A stretch of 64,000 bases of DNA from Oasisia sp. SBJ-2009 (taxonomy: Eukaryota > Annelida > Polychaeta > Sabellida > Siboglinidae), in assembly GCA_964017155.1 (NCBI GenBank), contig OZ024855.1, positions 992,001 through 1,056,000 on the forward strand. Direction: 5' to 3'. Shown piece by piece: positions 50,109 through 63,715 of the stretch. The notes beneath the pieces are model-generated. The model worked only from the letters and a program-made list of their open reading frames with translations, did not search any database and was not told the DNA's origin. Every line of letters starts with the position of its first letter. The stretch's first letter is position 1. A program made the position numbers and the translations under genes.

Positions 50109-53100
50109 TATAATAGCTACTTTGAGGTGGGTCCGACTTGTACATAAGTGCCAAATAGTGAAATTCTGAACAAAAATTGAGAGTATACGTGCTTTTATGA
50201 GAGAGTGCGCGTGAAGGTACGCGCCCGCAAGAGTAGGCATTCATGTACAAGTCGGGCCCACCTCAATTTTGGTATTATAACTGTATCTTTGCCAATATTT
50301 GATACTTGATTTTGTTAATTCAATCAATTATAATCATCTTGCGCATATTAATGTTTTATATACAGCGCGTCTTAGCATACATTTGAGGTCGAAAAGACAG
50401 CGTGGTCGGCATCAACAAACTGTTTATTGCTCATTCCATATGCACAGCGCAGTAACATGCACCGCTGCGCTTGCGACTGGCACAAATCGCGCTGTCTTTT
50501 CGACCTCAACAGTTTGCCAAGACGCGCTGTTTATAAAACATAAATACTCGCAAGATGATTGTAATTGAATGAATTAATTTAATCAAGTATCAAATGTTGG
50601 CAAAAATACTGATATAATAGCAACTTTGAGGTGGGTCCGACTTGTACATAAGTGCCAAATAGTGAAATTCTGAACAAAAATTGAGAGTATACGTGCTTTT
50701 ATGAGAGAGAGCGCGTGAAGGTACGCGCCCGCAAAAGTAGGCATTCATGTACAAGTCGGGCCCACCTCAATTTTGGTATTATAACTGTATCTTTGCCAAT
50801 ATTTGATACTTGATTTTGTTAACTCAATCAATTATAATCATCTTGCGCATATTAATGTTTTATATACAGCGCGTCTTAGCAGACATTTGAGGTCGAAAAG
50901 ACAGCGTGGTCGGCATAAACAAATTGTTTATTGCTCATTCCATATGCACAGCGCAGTAACATGCACCGCTGCGCTTGCGACTGGCACAAATCGCGCTGTC
51001 TTTTCGACCTCAACAGTTTGCCAAGACGCGCTGTTTATAAAACATAAATACGCGCAAGATGATTGTAATTGAATAAATTAATTTAATCAAGTTTCAAATG
51101 TTGGCAAAAATACTGATATAATACCAACATTGAGGTGGGTCCGACTTGTACATAAGTGCCAAATAGTGAAATTCTGAACAAAAATTGAGAGTATACGTGC
51201 TTTTATGAGAGAGAGCGCGTGAAGGTACGCGCCCGCAAGAGTAGGCATTCATGTACAAGTCGGGCCCACCTCAATGTTGGTATTATAACTGTATCTTTGC
51301 CAATATTTGATACTTGATTTTGTTAATTCAATCAATTATAATCATCTTGCGCATATTAATGTTTTATATACTGCGCGTCTTAGCAGACATTTGAGGTCGA
51401 AAAGACAGCGTGGTCGGCATAAACAAACTGTTTATTGCTCATTCCATATGCACAGCGCAGTAACATGCACCGCTGCCCTTGCGACTGGCACAAATCGCGC
51501 TGTCTTTTCGACCTCAACAGTTTGCCAAGACGCGCTGTTTATAAAACATAAATACGCGCAAGATGATTGTAATTGAATGAATTAATTTAATCAAGTATCA
51601 AATGTTGGCAAAAATACTGATATAATAGCAACTTTGAGGTGGGTCCGACTTGTACATAAGTGCCAAATAGTGAAATTCTGAACACAAATTGAGAGTATAC
51701 GTGCTTTTATGAGAGAGTGCGCGTGAAGGTACGCGCCCGCAAGAGTAGGCATTCATGTACAAGTCGGGCCCACCTCAATGTTGGTATTATAACTGTATCT
51801 TTGCCAATATTTGATACTTGATTTTGTTAATTCAATCAATTATAATCATCTTGCGCATATTAATGTTTTATATACAGCGCGTCTTAGCAGACATTTGAGG
51901 TCGAAAAGACAGCGTGGTCGGCATAAACAAATTGTTTATTGCTCATTCCATATGCACAGCGCAGTAACATGCACCGCTGCGCTTGCGACTGGCACAAATC
52001 GCGCTGTCTTTTCGACCTCAACAGTTTGCCAAGACGCGCTGTTTATAAAACATAAATACGCGCAAGATGATTGTAATTGAATGAATTAATTTAATCAAGT
52101 ATCAAATGTTGGCAAAAATACTGATATAATACCAACATTGAGGTGGGTCCGACTTGTACATAAGTGCCAAATAGTGAAATTCTGAAAACAAATTGAGAGT
52201 ATACGTGCTTTTATGAGAGAGTGCGCGTGAAGGTACGCGCCCGCAAGAGTAGGCATTCATGTACAAGTCGGGCCCACCTCAATGTTGGTATTATAACTGT
52301 ATCTTTGCCAATATTTGATACTTGATTTTGTTAATTCAATCAATTATAATCATCTTGCGCATATTAATGTTTTATATACAGCGCGTCTTAGCAGACATTT
52401 GAGGTCGAAAAGACAGCGTGGTCGGCATAAACAAATTGTTTATTGCTCATTCCATATGCACAGCGCAGTAACATGCACCGCTGCGCTTGCGACTGGCACA
52501 AATCGCGCTGTCTTTTCGACCTCAACAGTTTGCCAAGACGCGCTGTTTATAAAACATAAATACGCGCAAGATGATTGTAATTGAATGAATTAATTTAATC
52601 AAGTATCAAATGTTGGCAAAAATACTGATATAATACCAACATTGAGGTGGGTCCGACTTGTACATAAGTGCCAAATAGTGAAATTCTGAAAACAAATTGA
52701 GAGTATACGTGCTTTTATGAGAGAGTGCGCGTGAAGGTACGCGCCCGCAAGAGTAGGCATTCATGTACAAGTCGAGCCCACCTCAATTTTGGTATTATAA
52801 CTGTATCTTTGCCAATATTTGATACTTGATTTTGTTAACTCAATCAATTATAATAATCTTGCGCATATTAATGTTTTATATACAGCGCGTCTTAGCAGAC
52901 ATTTGAGGTCGAAAAGACAGCGTGGTCGGCATAAACAAACTGTTTATTGCTCATTCCATATGCACAGCGCAGTAACATGCACCGCTGCGCTTGCGACTGG
53001 CACAAATCGCGCTGTCTTTTCGACCTCAACAGTTTGCCAAGACGCGCTGTTTATAAAACATAAATACGCGCAAGATGATTGTAATTGAATTAATTAATTT

Positions 53101-53132
53101 AATCAAGTATCAAATGTTGGCAAAAATACTGA
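50109..53132 (+). repeat. Block of six monomers: I-E/D-S-D-D-N (3024 bp)
   Basis: Copies start at 50109, 50613, 51117, 51621, 52125 and 52629. The copy at 50613 has an E left half with ttaactc and a D right half. The S copy at 51117 lacks the usual actcgcaag. The N copy repeats the one 3024 bp upstream, including gaattaattaattt. Confidence 0.9.
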
Positions 53133-54140
53133 TATAATAGCTACTTTGAGGTGGGTCCGACTTGTACATAAGTGCCAAATAGTGAAATTCTGAACAAAAA
53201 TTGAGAGTATACGTGCTTTTATGAGAGAGTGCGCGTGAAGGTACGCGCCCGCAAGAGTAGGCATTCATGTACAAGTCGGGCCCACCTCAATTTTGGTATT
53301 ATAACTGTATCTTTGCCAATATTTGATACTTGATTTTGTTAATTCAATCAATTATAATCATCTTGCGCATATTAATGTTTTATATACAGCGCGTCTTAGC
53401 ATACATTTGAGGTCGAAAAGACAGCGTGGTCGGCATCAACAAACTGTTTATTGCTCATTCCATATGCACAGCGCAGTAACATGCACCGCTGCGCTTGCGA
53501 CTGGCACAAATCGCGCTGTCTTTTCGACCTTAACAGTTTGCCAAGACGCGCTGTTTATAAAACATAAATACTCGCAAGATGATTGTAATTGAATGAATTA
53601 ATTTAATCAAGTATCAAATGTTGGCAAAAATACTGATATAATAGCAACTTTGAGGTGGGTCCGACTTGTACATAAGTGCCAAATAGTGAAATTCTGAACA
53701 AAAATTGAGAGTATACGTGCTTTTATGAGAGAGAGCGCGTGAAGGTACGCGCCCGCAAAAGTAGGCATTCATGTACAAGTCGGGCCCACCTCAATTTTGG
53801 TATTATAACTGTATCTTTGCCAATATTTGATACTTGATTTTGTTAACTCAATCAATTATAATCATCTTGCGCATATTAATGTTTTATATACAGCGCGTCT
53901 TAGCAGACATTTGAGGTCGAAAAAACAGCGTGGTCGGCATAAACAAACTGTTTATTGCTCATTCCATATGCACAGCGCAGTAACATGCACCGCTGCGCTT
54001 GCGACTGGCACAAATCGCGCTGTCTTTTCGACCTCAACAGTTTGCCAAGACGCGCTGTTTATAAAACATAAATACGCGCAAGATGATTGTAATTGAATGA
54101 ATTAATTTAATCAAGTATCAAATGTTGGCAAAAATACTGA
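53133..54140 (+). repeat. Short block of two monomers: I-E
   Basis: Copies start at 53133 and 53637. The I copy has a private cgaccttaacag in the right arm of B; the E copy is typical. Confidence 0.9.
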
Positions 54141-55652
54141 TATAATAGCAACTTTGAGGTGGGTCCGACTTGTACATAAGTGCCAAATAGTGAAATTCTG
54201 AACAAAAATTGAGAGTATACGTGCTTTTATGAGAGAGTGCGCGTGAAGGTACGCGCCCGCAAGAGTAGGCATTCATGTACAAGTCGGGCCCACCTCAATG
54301 TTGGTATTATAACTGTATCTTTGCCAATATTTGATACTTGATTTTGTTAATTCAATCAATTATAATCATCTTGCGCATATTAATGTTTTATATACAGCGC
54401 GTCTTAGCATACATTTGAGGTCGAAAAGACAGCGTGGTCGGCATCAACAAACTGTTTATTGCTCATTCCATATGCACAGCGCAGTAACATGCACCGCTGC
54501 GCTTGCGACTGGCACAAATCGCGCTGTCTTTTCGACCTCAACAGTTTGCCAAGACGCGCTGTTTATAAAACATAAATACGCGCAAGATGATTGTAATTGA
54601 ATGAATTAATTTAATCAAGTATCAAATGTTGGCAAAAATACTGATATAATAGCAACTTTGAGGTGGGTCCGACTTGTACATAAGTGCCAAATAGTGAAAT
54701 TCTGAACAAAAATTGAGAGTATACGTGCTTTTATGAGAGAGTGCGCGTGAAGGTACGCGCCCGCAAGAGTAGGCATTCATGTACAAGTCGGGCCCACCTC
54801 AATGTTGGTATTATAACTGTATCTTTGCCAATATTTGATACTTGATTTTGTTAATTCAATCAATTATAATCATCTTGCGCATATTAATGTTTTATATACA
54901 GCGCGTCTTAGCAGACATTTGAGGTCGAAAAGACAGCGTGGTCGGCATAAACAAATTGTTTATTGCTCATTCCATATGCACAGCGCAGTAACATGCACCG
55001 CTGCGCTTGCGACTGGCACAAATCGCGCTGTCTTTTCGACCTCAACAGTTTGCCAAGACGCGCTGTTTATAAAACATAAATACGCGCAAGATGATTGTAA
55101 TTGAATGAATTAATTTAATCAAGTATCAAATGTTGGCAAAAATACTGATATAATACCAACATTGAGGTGGGTCCGACTTGTACATAAGTGCCAAATAGTG
55201 AAATTCTGAAAACAAATTGAGAGTATACGTGCTTTTCTGAGAGAGTGCGCGTGAAGGTACGCGCCCGCAAGAGTAGGCATTCATGTACAAGTCGGGCCCA
55301 CCTCAATTTTGGTATTATAACTGTATCTTTGCCAATATTTGATACTTGATTTTGTTAATTCAATCAATTATAATCATCTTGCGCATATTAATGTTTTATA
55401 TACAGCGCGTCTTAGCAGACATTTGAGGTCGAAAAGACAGCGTGGTCGGCATAAACAAACTGTTTATTGCTCATTCCATATGCACAGCGCAGTAACATGC
55501 ACCGCTGCGCTTGCGACTGGCACAAATCGCGCTGTCTTTTCGACCTCAACAGTTTGCCAAGACGCGCTGTTTATAAAACATAAATACGCGCAAGATGATT
55601 GTAATTGAATGAATTAATTTAATCAAGTATCAAATGTTGGCAAAAATACTGA
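54141..55652 (+). repeat. Block of three monomers: D/I-D-T
   Basis: Copies start at 54141, 54645 and 55149. The first has a D palindrome A (tcaatgttgg), I marks in the middle (catacattt, catcaac) and a non-I right end (acgcgcaag), so an I tract seems inserted in a D background. The T copy has a private gcttttctgag and the usual aattc rather than ttaactc. Confidence 0.88.
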
Positions 55653-58172
55653 TATAATAGCTACTTTGAGGTGGGTCCGACTTGTACATAAGTGCCAAAT
55701 AGTGAAATTCTGAACAAAAATTGAGAGTATACGTGCTTTTATGAGAGAGTGCGCGTGAAGGTACGCGCCCGCAAGAGTAGGCATTCATGTACAAGTCGGG
55801 CCCACCTCAATTTTGGTATTATAACTGTATCTTTGCCAATATTTGATACTTGATTTTGTTAATTCAATCAATTATAATCATCTTGCGCATATTAATGTTT
55901 TATATACAGCGCGTCTTAGCATACATTTGAGGTCGAAAAGACAGCGTGGTCGGCATCAACAAACTGTTTATTGCTCATTCCATATGCACAGCGCAGTAAC
56001 ATGCACCGCTGCGCTTGCGACTGGCACAAATCGCGCTGTCTTTTCGACCTCAACAGTTTGCCAAGACGCGCTGTTTATAAAACATAAATACTCGCAAGAT
56101 GATTGTAATTGAATGAATTAATTTAATCAAGTATCAAATGTTGGCAAAAATACTGATATAATAGCAACTTTGAGGTGGGTCCGACTTGTACATAAGTGCC
56201 AAATAGTGAAATTCTGAACAAAAATTGAGAGTATACGTGCTTTTATGAGAGAGAGCGCGTGAAGGTACGCGCCCGCAAAAGTAGGCATTCATGTACAAGT
56301 CGGGCCCACCTCAATTTTGGTATTATAACTGTATCTTTGCCAATATTTGATACTTGATTTTGTTAACTCAATCAATTATAATCATCTTGCGCATATTAAT
56401 GTTTTATATACAGCGCGTCTTAGCAGACATTTGAGGTCGAAAAAACAGCGTGGTCGGCATAAACAAACTGTTTATTGCTCATTCCATATGCACAGCGCAG
56501 TAACATGCACCGCTGCGCTTGCGACTGGCACAAATCGCGCTGTCTTTTCGACCTCAACAGTTTGCCAAGACGCGCTGTTTATAAAACATAAATACGCGCA
56601 AGATGATTGTAATTGAATGAATTAATTTAATCAAGTATCAAATGTTGGCAAAAATACTGATATAATAGCAACTTTGAGGTGGGTCCGACTTGTACATAAG
56701 TGCCAAATAGTGAAATTCTGAACAAAAATTGAGAGTATACGTGCTTTTATGAGAGAGTGCGCGTGAAGGTACGCGCCCGCAAGAGTAGGCATTCATGTAC
56801 AAGTCGGGCCCACCTCAATGTTGGTATTATAACTGTATCTTTGCCAATATTTGATACTTGATTTTGTTAATTCAATCAATTATAATCATCTTGCGCATAT
56901 TAATGTTTTATATACAGCGCGTCTTAGCAGACATTTGAGGTCGAAAAGACAGCGTGGTCGGCATAAACAAATTGTTTATTGCTCATTCCATATGCACAGC
57001 GCAGTAACATGCACCGCTGCGCTTGCGACTGGCACAAATCGCGCTGTCTTTTCGACCTCAACAGTTTGCCAAGACGCGCTGTTTATAAAACATAAATACG
57101 CGCAAGATGATTGTAATTGAATGAATTAATTTAATCAAGTATCAAATGTTGGCAAAAATACTGATATAATACCAACATTGAGGTGGGTCCGACTTGTACA
57201 TAAGTGCCAAATAGTGAAATTCTGAACAAAAATTGAGAGTATACGTGCTTTTATGAGAGAGAGCGCGTGAAGGTACGCGCCCGCAAGAGTAGGCATTCAT
57301 GTACAAGTCGAGCCCACCTCAATTTTGGTATTATAACTGTATCTTTGCCAATATTTGATACTTGATTTTGTTAACTCAATCAATTATAATAATCTTGCGC
57401 ATATTAATGTTTTATATACAGCGCGTCTTAGCATACATTTGAGGTCGAAAAGACAGCGTGGTCGGCATCAACAAACTGTTTATTGCTCATTCCATATGCA
57501 CAGCGCAGTAACATGCACCGCTGCGCTTGCGACTGGCACAAATCGCGCTGTCTTTTCGACCTCAACAGTTTGCCAAGACGCGCTGTTTATAAAACATAAA
57601 TACTCGCAAGATGATTGTAATTGAATGAATTAATTTAATCAAGTATCAAATGTTGGCAAAAATACTGATATAATAGCAACTTTGAGGTGGGTCCGACTTG
57701 TACATAAGTGCCAAATAGTGAAATTCTGAACAAAAATTGAGAGTATACGTGCTTTTATGAGAGAGAGCGCGTGAAGGTACGCGCCCGCAAAAGTAGGCAT
57801 TCATGTACAAGTCGGGCCCACCTCAATTTTGGTATTATAACTGTATCTTTGCCAATATTTGATACTTGATTTTGTTAACTCAATCAATTATAATCATCTT
57901 GCGCATATTAATGTTTTATATACAGCGCGTCTTAGCAGACATTTGAGGTCGAAAAGACAGCGTGGTCGGCATAAACAAATTGTTTATTGCTCATTCCATA
58001 TGCACAGCGCAGTAACATGCACCGCTGCGCTTGCGACTGGCACAAATCGCGCTGTCTTTTCGACCTCAACAGTTTGCCAAGACGCGCTGTTTATAAAACA
58101 TAAATACGCGCAAGATGATTGTAATTGAATGAATTAATTTAATCAAGTATCAAATGTTGGCAAAAATACTGA
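55653..58172 (+). repeat. Block of five monomers: I-E-D-N/I-E/D
   Basis: Copies start at 55653, 56157, 56661, 57165 and 57669. The copy at 57165 is a three-part mosaic: S/T-like start (taccaacattg, gagagagagcgcg), N middle (gtcgagccc, ttaactc, aataatctt) and I right half (catacattt, catcaac, actcgcaag). The first four monomers recur 2520 bp downstream. The last copy is E-left/D-right. Confidence 0.9.
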
Positions 58173-61100
58173 TATAATAGCTACTTTGAGGTGGGTCCGA
58201 CTTGTACATAAGTGCCAAATAGTGAAATTCTGAACAAAAATTGAGAGTATACGTGCTTTTATGAGAGAGTGCGCGTGAAGGTACGCGCCCGCAAGAGTAG
58301 GCATTCATGTACAAGTCGGGCCCACCTCAATTTTGGTATTATAACTGTATCTTTGCCAATATTTGATACTTGATTTTGTTAATTCAATCAATTATAATCA
58401 TCTTGCGCATATTAATGTTTTATATACAGCGCGTCTTAGCATACATTTGAGGTCGAAAAGACAGCGTGGTCGGCATCAACAAACTGTTTATTGCTCATTC
58501 CATATGCACAGCGCAGTAACATGCACCGCTGCGCTTGCGACTGGCACAAATCGCGCTGTCTTTTCGACCTCATCAGTTTGCCAAGACGCGCTGTTTATAA
58601 AACATAAATACTCGCAAGATGATTGTAATTGAATGAATTAATTTAATCAAGTATCAAATGTTGGCAAAAATACTGATATAATCGCAACTTTGAGGTGGGT
58701 CCGACTTGTACATAAGTGCCAAATAGTGAAATTCTGAACAAAAATTGAGAGTATACGTGCTTTTATGAGAGAGAGCGCGTGAAGGTACGCGCCCGCAAAA
58801 GTAGGCATTCATGTACAAGTCGGGCCCACCTCAATTTTGGTATTATAACTGTATCTTTGCCAATATTTGATACTTGATTTTGTTAACTCAATCAATTATA
58901 ATCATCTTGCGCATATTAATGTTTTATATACAGCGCGTCTTAGCAGACATTTGAGGTCGAAAAAACAGCGTGGTCGGCATAAACAAACTGTTTATTGCTC
59001 ATTCCATATGCACAGCGCAGTAACATGCACCGCTGCGCTTGCGACTGGCACAAATCGCGCTGTCTTTTCGACCTCAACAGTTTGCCAAGACGCGCTGTTT
59101 ATAAAACATAAATACGCGCAAGATGATTGTAATTGAATGAATTAATTTAATCAAGTATCAAATGTTGGCAAAAATACTGATATAATAGCAACTTTGAGGT
59201 GGGTCCGACTTGTACATAAGTGCCAAATAGTGAAATTCTGAACAAAAATTGAGAGTATACGTGCTTTTATGAGAGAGTGCGCGTGAAGGTACGCGCCCGC
59301 AAGAGTAGGCATTCATGTACAAGTCGGGCCCACCTCAATGTTGGTATTATAACTGTATCTTTGCCAATATTTGATACTTGATTTTGTTAATTCAATCAAT
59401 TATAATCATCTTGCGCATATTAATGTTTTATATACAGCGCGTCTTAGCAGACATTTGAGGTCGAAAAGACAGCGTGGTCGGCATAAACAAATTGTTTATT
59501 GCTCATTCCATATGCACAGCGCAGTAACATGCACCGCTGCGCTTGCGACTGGCACAAATCGCGCTGTCTTTTCGACCTCAACAGTTTGCCAAGACGCGCT
59601 GTTTATAAAACATAAATACGCGCAAGATGATTGTAATTGAATGAATTAATTTAATCAAGTATCAAATGTTGGCAAAAATACTGATATAATACCAACATTG
59701 AGGTGGGTCCGACTTGTACATAAGTGCCAAATAGTGAAATTCTGAACAAAAATTGAGAGTATACGTGCTTTTATGAGAGAGAGCGCGTGAAGGTACGCGC
59801 CCGCAAGAGTAGGCATTCATGTACAAGTCGAGCCCACCTCAATTTTGGTATTATAACTGTATCTTTGCCAATATTTGATACTTGATTTTGTTAACTCAAT
59901 CAATTATAATAATCTTGCGCATATTAATGTTTTATATACAGCGCGTCTTAGCATACATTTGAGGTCGAAAAGACAGCGTGGTCGGCATCAACAAACTGTT
60001 TATTGCTCATTCCATATGCACAGCGCAGTAACATGCACCGCTGCGCTTGCGACTGGCACAAATCGCGCTGTCTTTTCGACCTCAACAGTTTGCCAAGACG
60101 CGCTGTTTATAAAACATAAATACTCGTAAGATGATTGTAATTGAATGAATTAATTTAATCAAGTATCAAATGTTGGCAAAAATACTGATATAATAGCAAC
60201 TTTGAGGTGGGTCCGACTTGTACATAAGTGCCAAATAGTGAAATTCTGAACAAAAATTGAGAGTATACGTGCTTTTATGAGAGAGAGCGCGTGAAGGTAC
60301 GCGCCCGCAAAAGTAGGCATTCATGTACAAGTCGGGCCCACCTCAATTTTGGTATTATAACTGTATCTTTGCCAATATTTGATACTTGATTTTGTTAACT
60401 CAATCAATTATAATCATCTTGCGCATATTAATGTTTTATATACAGCGCGTCTTAGCAGACATTTGAGGTCGAAAAAACAGCGTGGTCGGCATAAACAAAC
60501 TGTCTATTGCTCATTCCATATGCACAGCGCAGTAACATGCACCGCTGCGCTTGCGACTGGCACAAATCGCGCTGTCTTTTCGACCTCAACAGTTTGCCAA
60601 GACGCGCTGTTTATAAAACATAAATACGCGCAAGATGATTGTAATTGAATGAATTAATTTAATCAAGTATCAAATGTTGGCAAAAATACTGATATAATAG
60701 CAACTTTGAGGTGGGTCCGACTTGTACATAAGTGCCAAATAGTGAAATTCTGAACAAAAATTGAGAGTATACGTGCTTTTATGAGAGAGTGCGCGTGAAG
60801 GTACGCGCCCGCAAGAGTAGGCATTCATGTACAAGTCGGGCCCACCTCAATGTTGGTATTATAACTGTATCTTTGCCAATATTTGATACTTGATTTTGTT
60901 AATTCAATCAATTATAATCATCTTGCGCATATTAATGTTTTATATACAGCGCGTCTTAGCAGACATTTGAGGTCGAAAAGACAGCGTGGTCGGCATAAAC
61001 AAATTGTTTATTGCTCATTCCATATGCACAGCGCAGTAACATGCACCGCTGCGCTTGCGACTGGCACAAATCGCGCTGTCTTTTCGACCTCAACAGTTTG

Positions 61101-61196
61101 CCAAGACGCGCTGTTTATAAAACATAAATACGCGCAAGATGATTGTAATTGAATGAATTAATTTAATCAAGTATCAAATGTTGGCAAAAATACAGA
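58173..61196 (+). repeat. Block of six monomers: I-E-D-N/I-E-D
   Basis: Copies start at 58173, 58677, 59181, 59685, 60189 and 60693. It repeats the I-E-D-N/I order of the preceding block, including the same mosaic copy. Private changes are cctcatcag in the I copy, ataatcgcaac at the start of E, actcgtaag in the mosaic, and actgtctatt in the second E. Confidence 0.9.
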
Positions 61197-63715
61197 TATA
61201 ATAGCTACTTTGAGGTGGGTCCGACTTGTACATCAGTGCCAAATAGTGAAATTCTGAACAAAAATTGAGAGTATACGTGCTTTTATGAGAGAGTGCGCGT
61301 GAAGGTACGCGCCCGCAAGAGTAGGCATTCATGTACAAGTCGGGCCCACCTCAATTTTGGTATTATAACTGTATCTTTGCCAATATTTGATACTTGATTT
61401 TGTTAATTCAATCAATTATAATCATCTTGCGCATATTAATGTTTTATATACAGCGCGTCTTAGCATACATTTGAGGTCGAAAAGACAGCGTGGTCGGCAT
61501 CAACAAACTGTTTATTGCTCATTCCATATGCACAGCGCAGTAACATGCACCGCTGCGCTTGCGACTGGCACAAATCGCGCTGTCTTTTCGACCTCAACAG
61601 TTTGCCAAGACGCGCTGTTTATAAAACATAAATACTCGCAAGATGATTGTAATTGAATGAATTAATTTAATCAAGTATCAAATGTTGGCAAAAATACTGA
61701 TATAATCGCAACTTTGAGGTGGGTCCGACTTGTACATAAGTGCCAAATAGTGAAATTCTGAACAAAAATTGAGAGTATACGTGCTTTTATGAGAGAGAGC
61801 GCGTGAAGGTACGCGCCCGCAAAAGTAGGCATTCATGTACAAGTCGGGCCCACCTCAATTTTGGTATTATAACTGTATCTTTGCCAATATTTGATACTTG
61901 ATTTTGTTAACTCAATCAATTATAATCATCTTGCGCATATTAATGTTTTATATACAGCGCGTCTTAGCAGACATTTGAGGTCGAAAAAACAGCGTGGTCG
62001 GCATAAACAAACTGTTTATTGCTCATTCCATATGCACAGCGCAGTAACATGCACCGCTGCGCTTGCGACTGGCACAAATCGCGCTGTCTTTTCGACCTCA
62101 ACAGTTTGCCAAGACGCGCTGTTTATAAAACATAAATACGGGCAAGATGATTGTAATTGAATGAATTAATTTAATCAAGTATCAAATGTTGGCAAAAATA
62201 CTGATATAATAGCAACTTTGAGTTGGTCCGACTTGTACATAAGTGCCAAATAGTGAAATTCTGAACAAAAATTGAGAGTATACGTGCTTTTATGAGAGAG
62301 TGCGCGTGAAGGTACGCGCCCGCAAGAGTAGGCATTCATGTACAAGTCGGGCCCACCTCAATGTTGGTATTATAACTGTATCTTTGCCAATATTTGATAC
62401 TTGATTTTGTTAATTCAATCAATTATAATCATCTTGCGCATATTAATGTTTTATATACAGCGCGTCTTAGCAGACATTTGAGGTCGAAAAGACAGCGTGG
62501 TCGGCATAAACAAATTGTTTATTGCTCATTCCATATGCACAGCGCAGTAACATGCACCGCTGCGCTTGCGACTGGCACAAATCGCGCTGTCTTTTCGACC
62601 TCAACAGTTTGCCAAGACGCGCTGTTTATAAAACATAAATACACGCAAGATGATTGTAATTGAATGAATTAATTTAATCAAGTATCAAATGTTGGCAAAA
62701 ATACTGATATAATAGCAACTTTGAGGTGGGTCCGACTTGTACATAAGTGCCAAATAGTGAAATTCTGAACAAAAATTGAGAGTATACGTGCTTTTATGAG
62801 AGAGTGCGCGTGAAGGTACGCGCCCGCAAGAGTAGGCATTCATGTACAAGTCGGGCCCACCTCAATGTTGGTATTATAACTGTATCTTTGCCAATATTTG
62901 ATACTTGATTTTGTTAATTCAATCAATTATAATCATCTTGCGCATATTAATGTTTTATATACAGCGCGTCTTAGCAGACATTTGAGGTCGAAAAGACAGC
63001 GTGGTCGGCATAAACAAATTGTTTATTGCTCATTCCATATGCACAGCGCAGTAACATGCACCGCTGCGCTTGCGACTGGCACAAATCGCGCTGTCTTTTC
63101 GACCTCAACAGTTTGCCAAGACGCGCTGTTTATAAAACATAAATACGCGCAAGATGATTGTAATTGAATTAATTAATTTAATCAAGTATCAAATGTTGGC
63201 AAAAATACTGATATAATACCAACATTGAGGTGGGTCCGACTTGTACATAAGTGCCAAATAGTGAAATTCTGAACAAAAATTGAGAGTATACGTGCTTTTA
63301 TGAGAGAGAGCGCGTGAAGGTACGCGCCCGCAAGAGTAGGCATTCATGTACAAGTCGGGCCCACCTCAATGTTGGTATTATAACTGTATCTTTGCCAATA
63401 TTTGATACTTGATTTTGTTAATTCAATCAATTATAATCATCTTGCGCATATTAATGTTTTATATACTGCGCGTCTTAGCAGACATTTGAGGTCGAAAAGA
63501 CAGCGTGGTCGGCATAAACAAACTGTTTATTGCTCATTCCATATGCACAGCGCAGTAACATGCACCGCTGCCCTTGCGACTGGCACAAATCGCGCTGTCT
63601 TTTCGACCTCAACAGTTTGCCAAGACGCGCTGTTTATAAAACATAAATACGCGCAAGATGATTGTAATTGAATGAATTAATTTAATCAAGTATCAAATGT
63701 TGGCAAAAATACTGA
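61197..63715 (+). repeat. Block of five monomers: I-E-D-D-S
   Basis: Copies start at 61197, 61701, 62205, 62708 and 63212. The first D is 503 bp (gagttggtccg). The E copy starts with ataatcgcaac, shared with the E copy at 58677, and has a private acgggcaag. The second D ends with gaattaattaattt. The S copy lacks actcgcaag, like the one at 51117. Confidence 0.9.
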
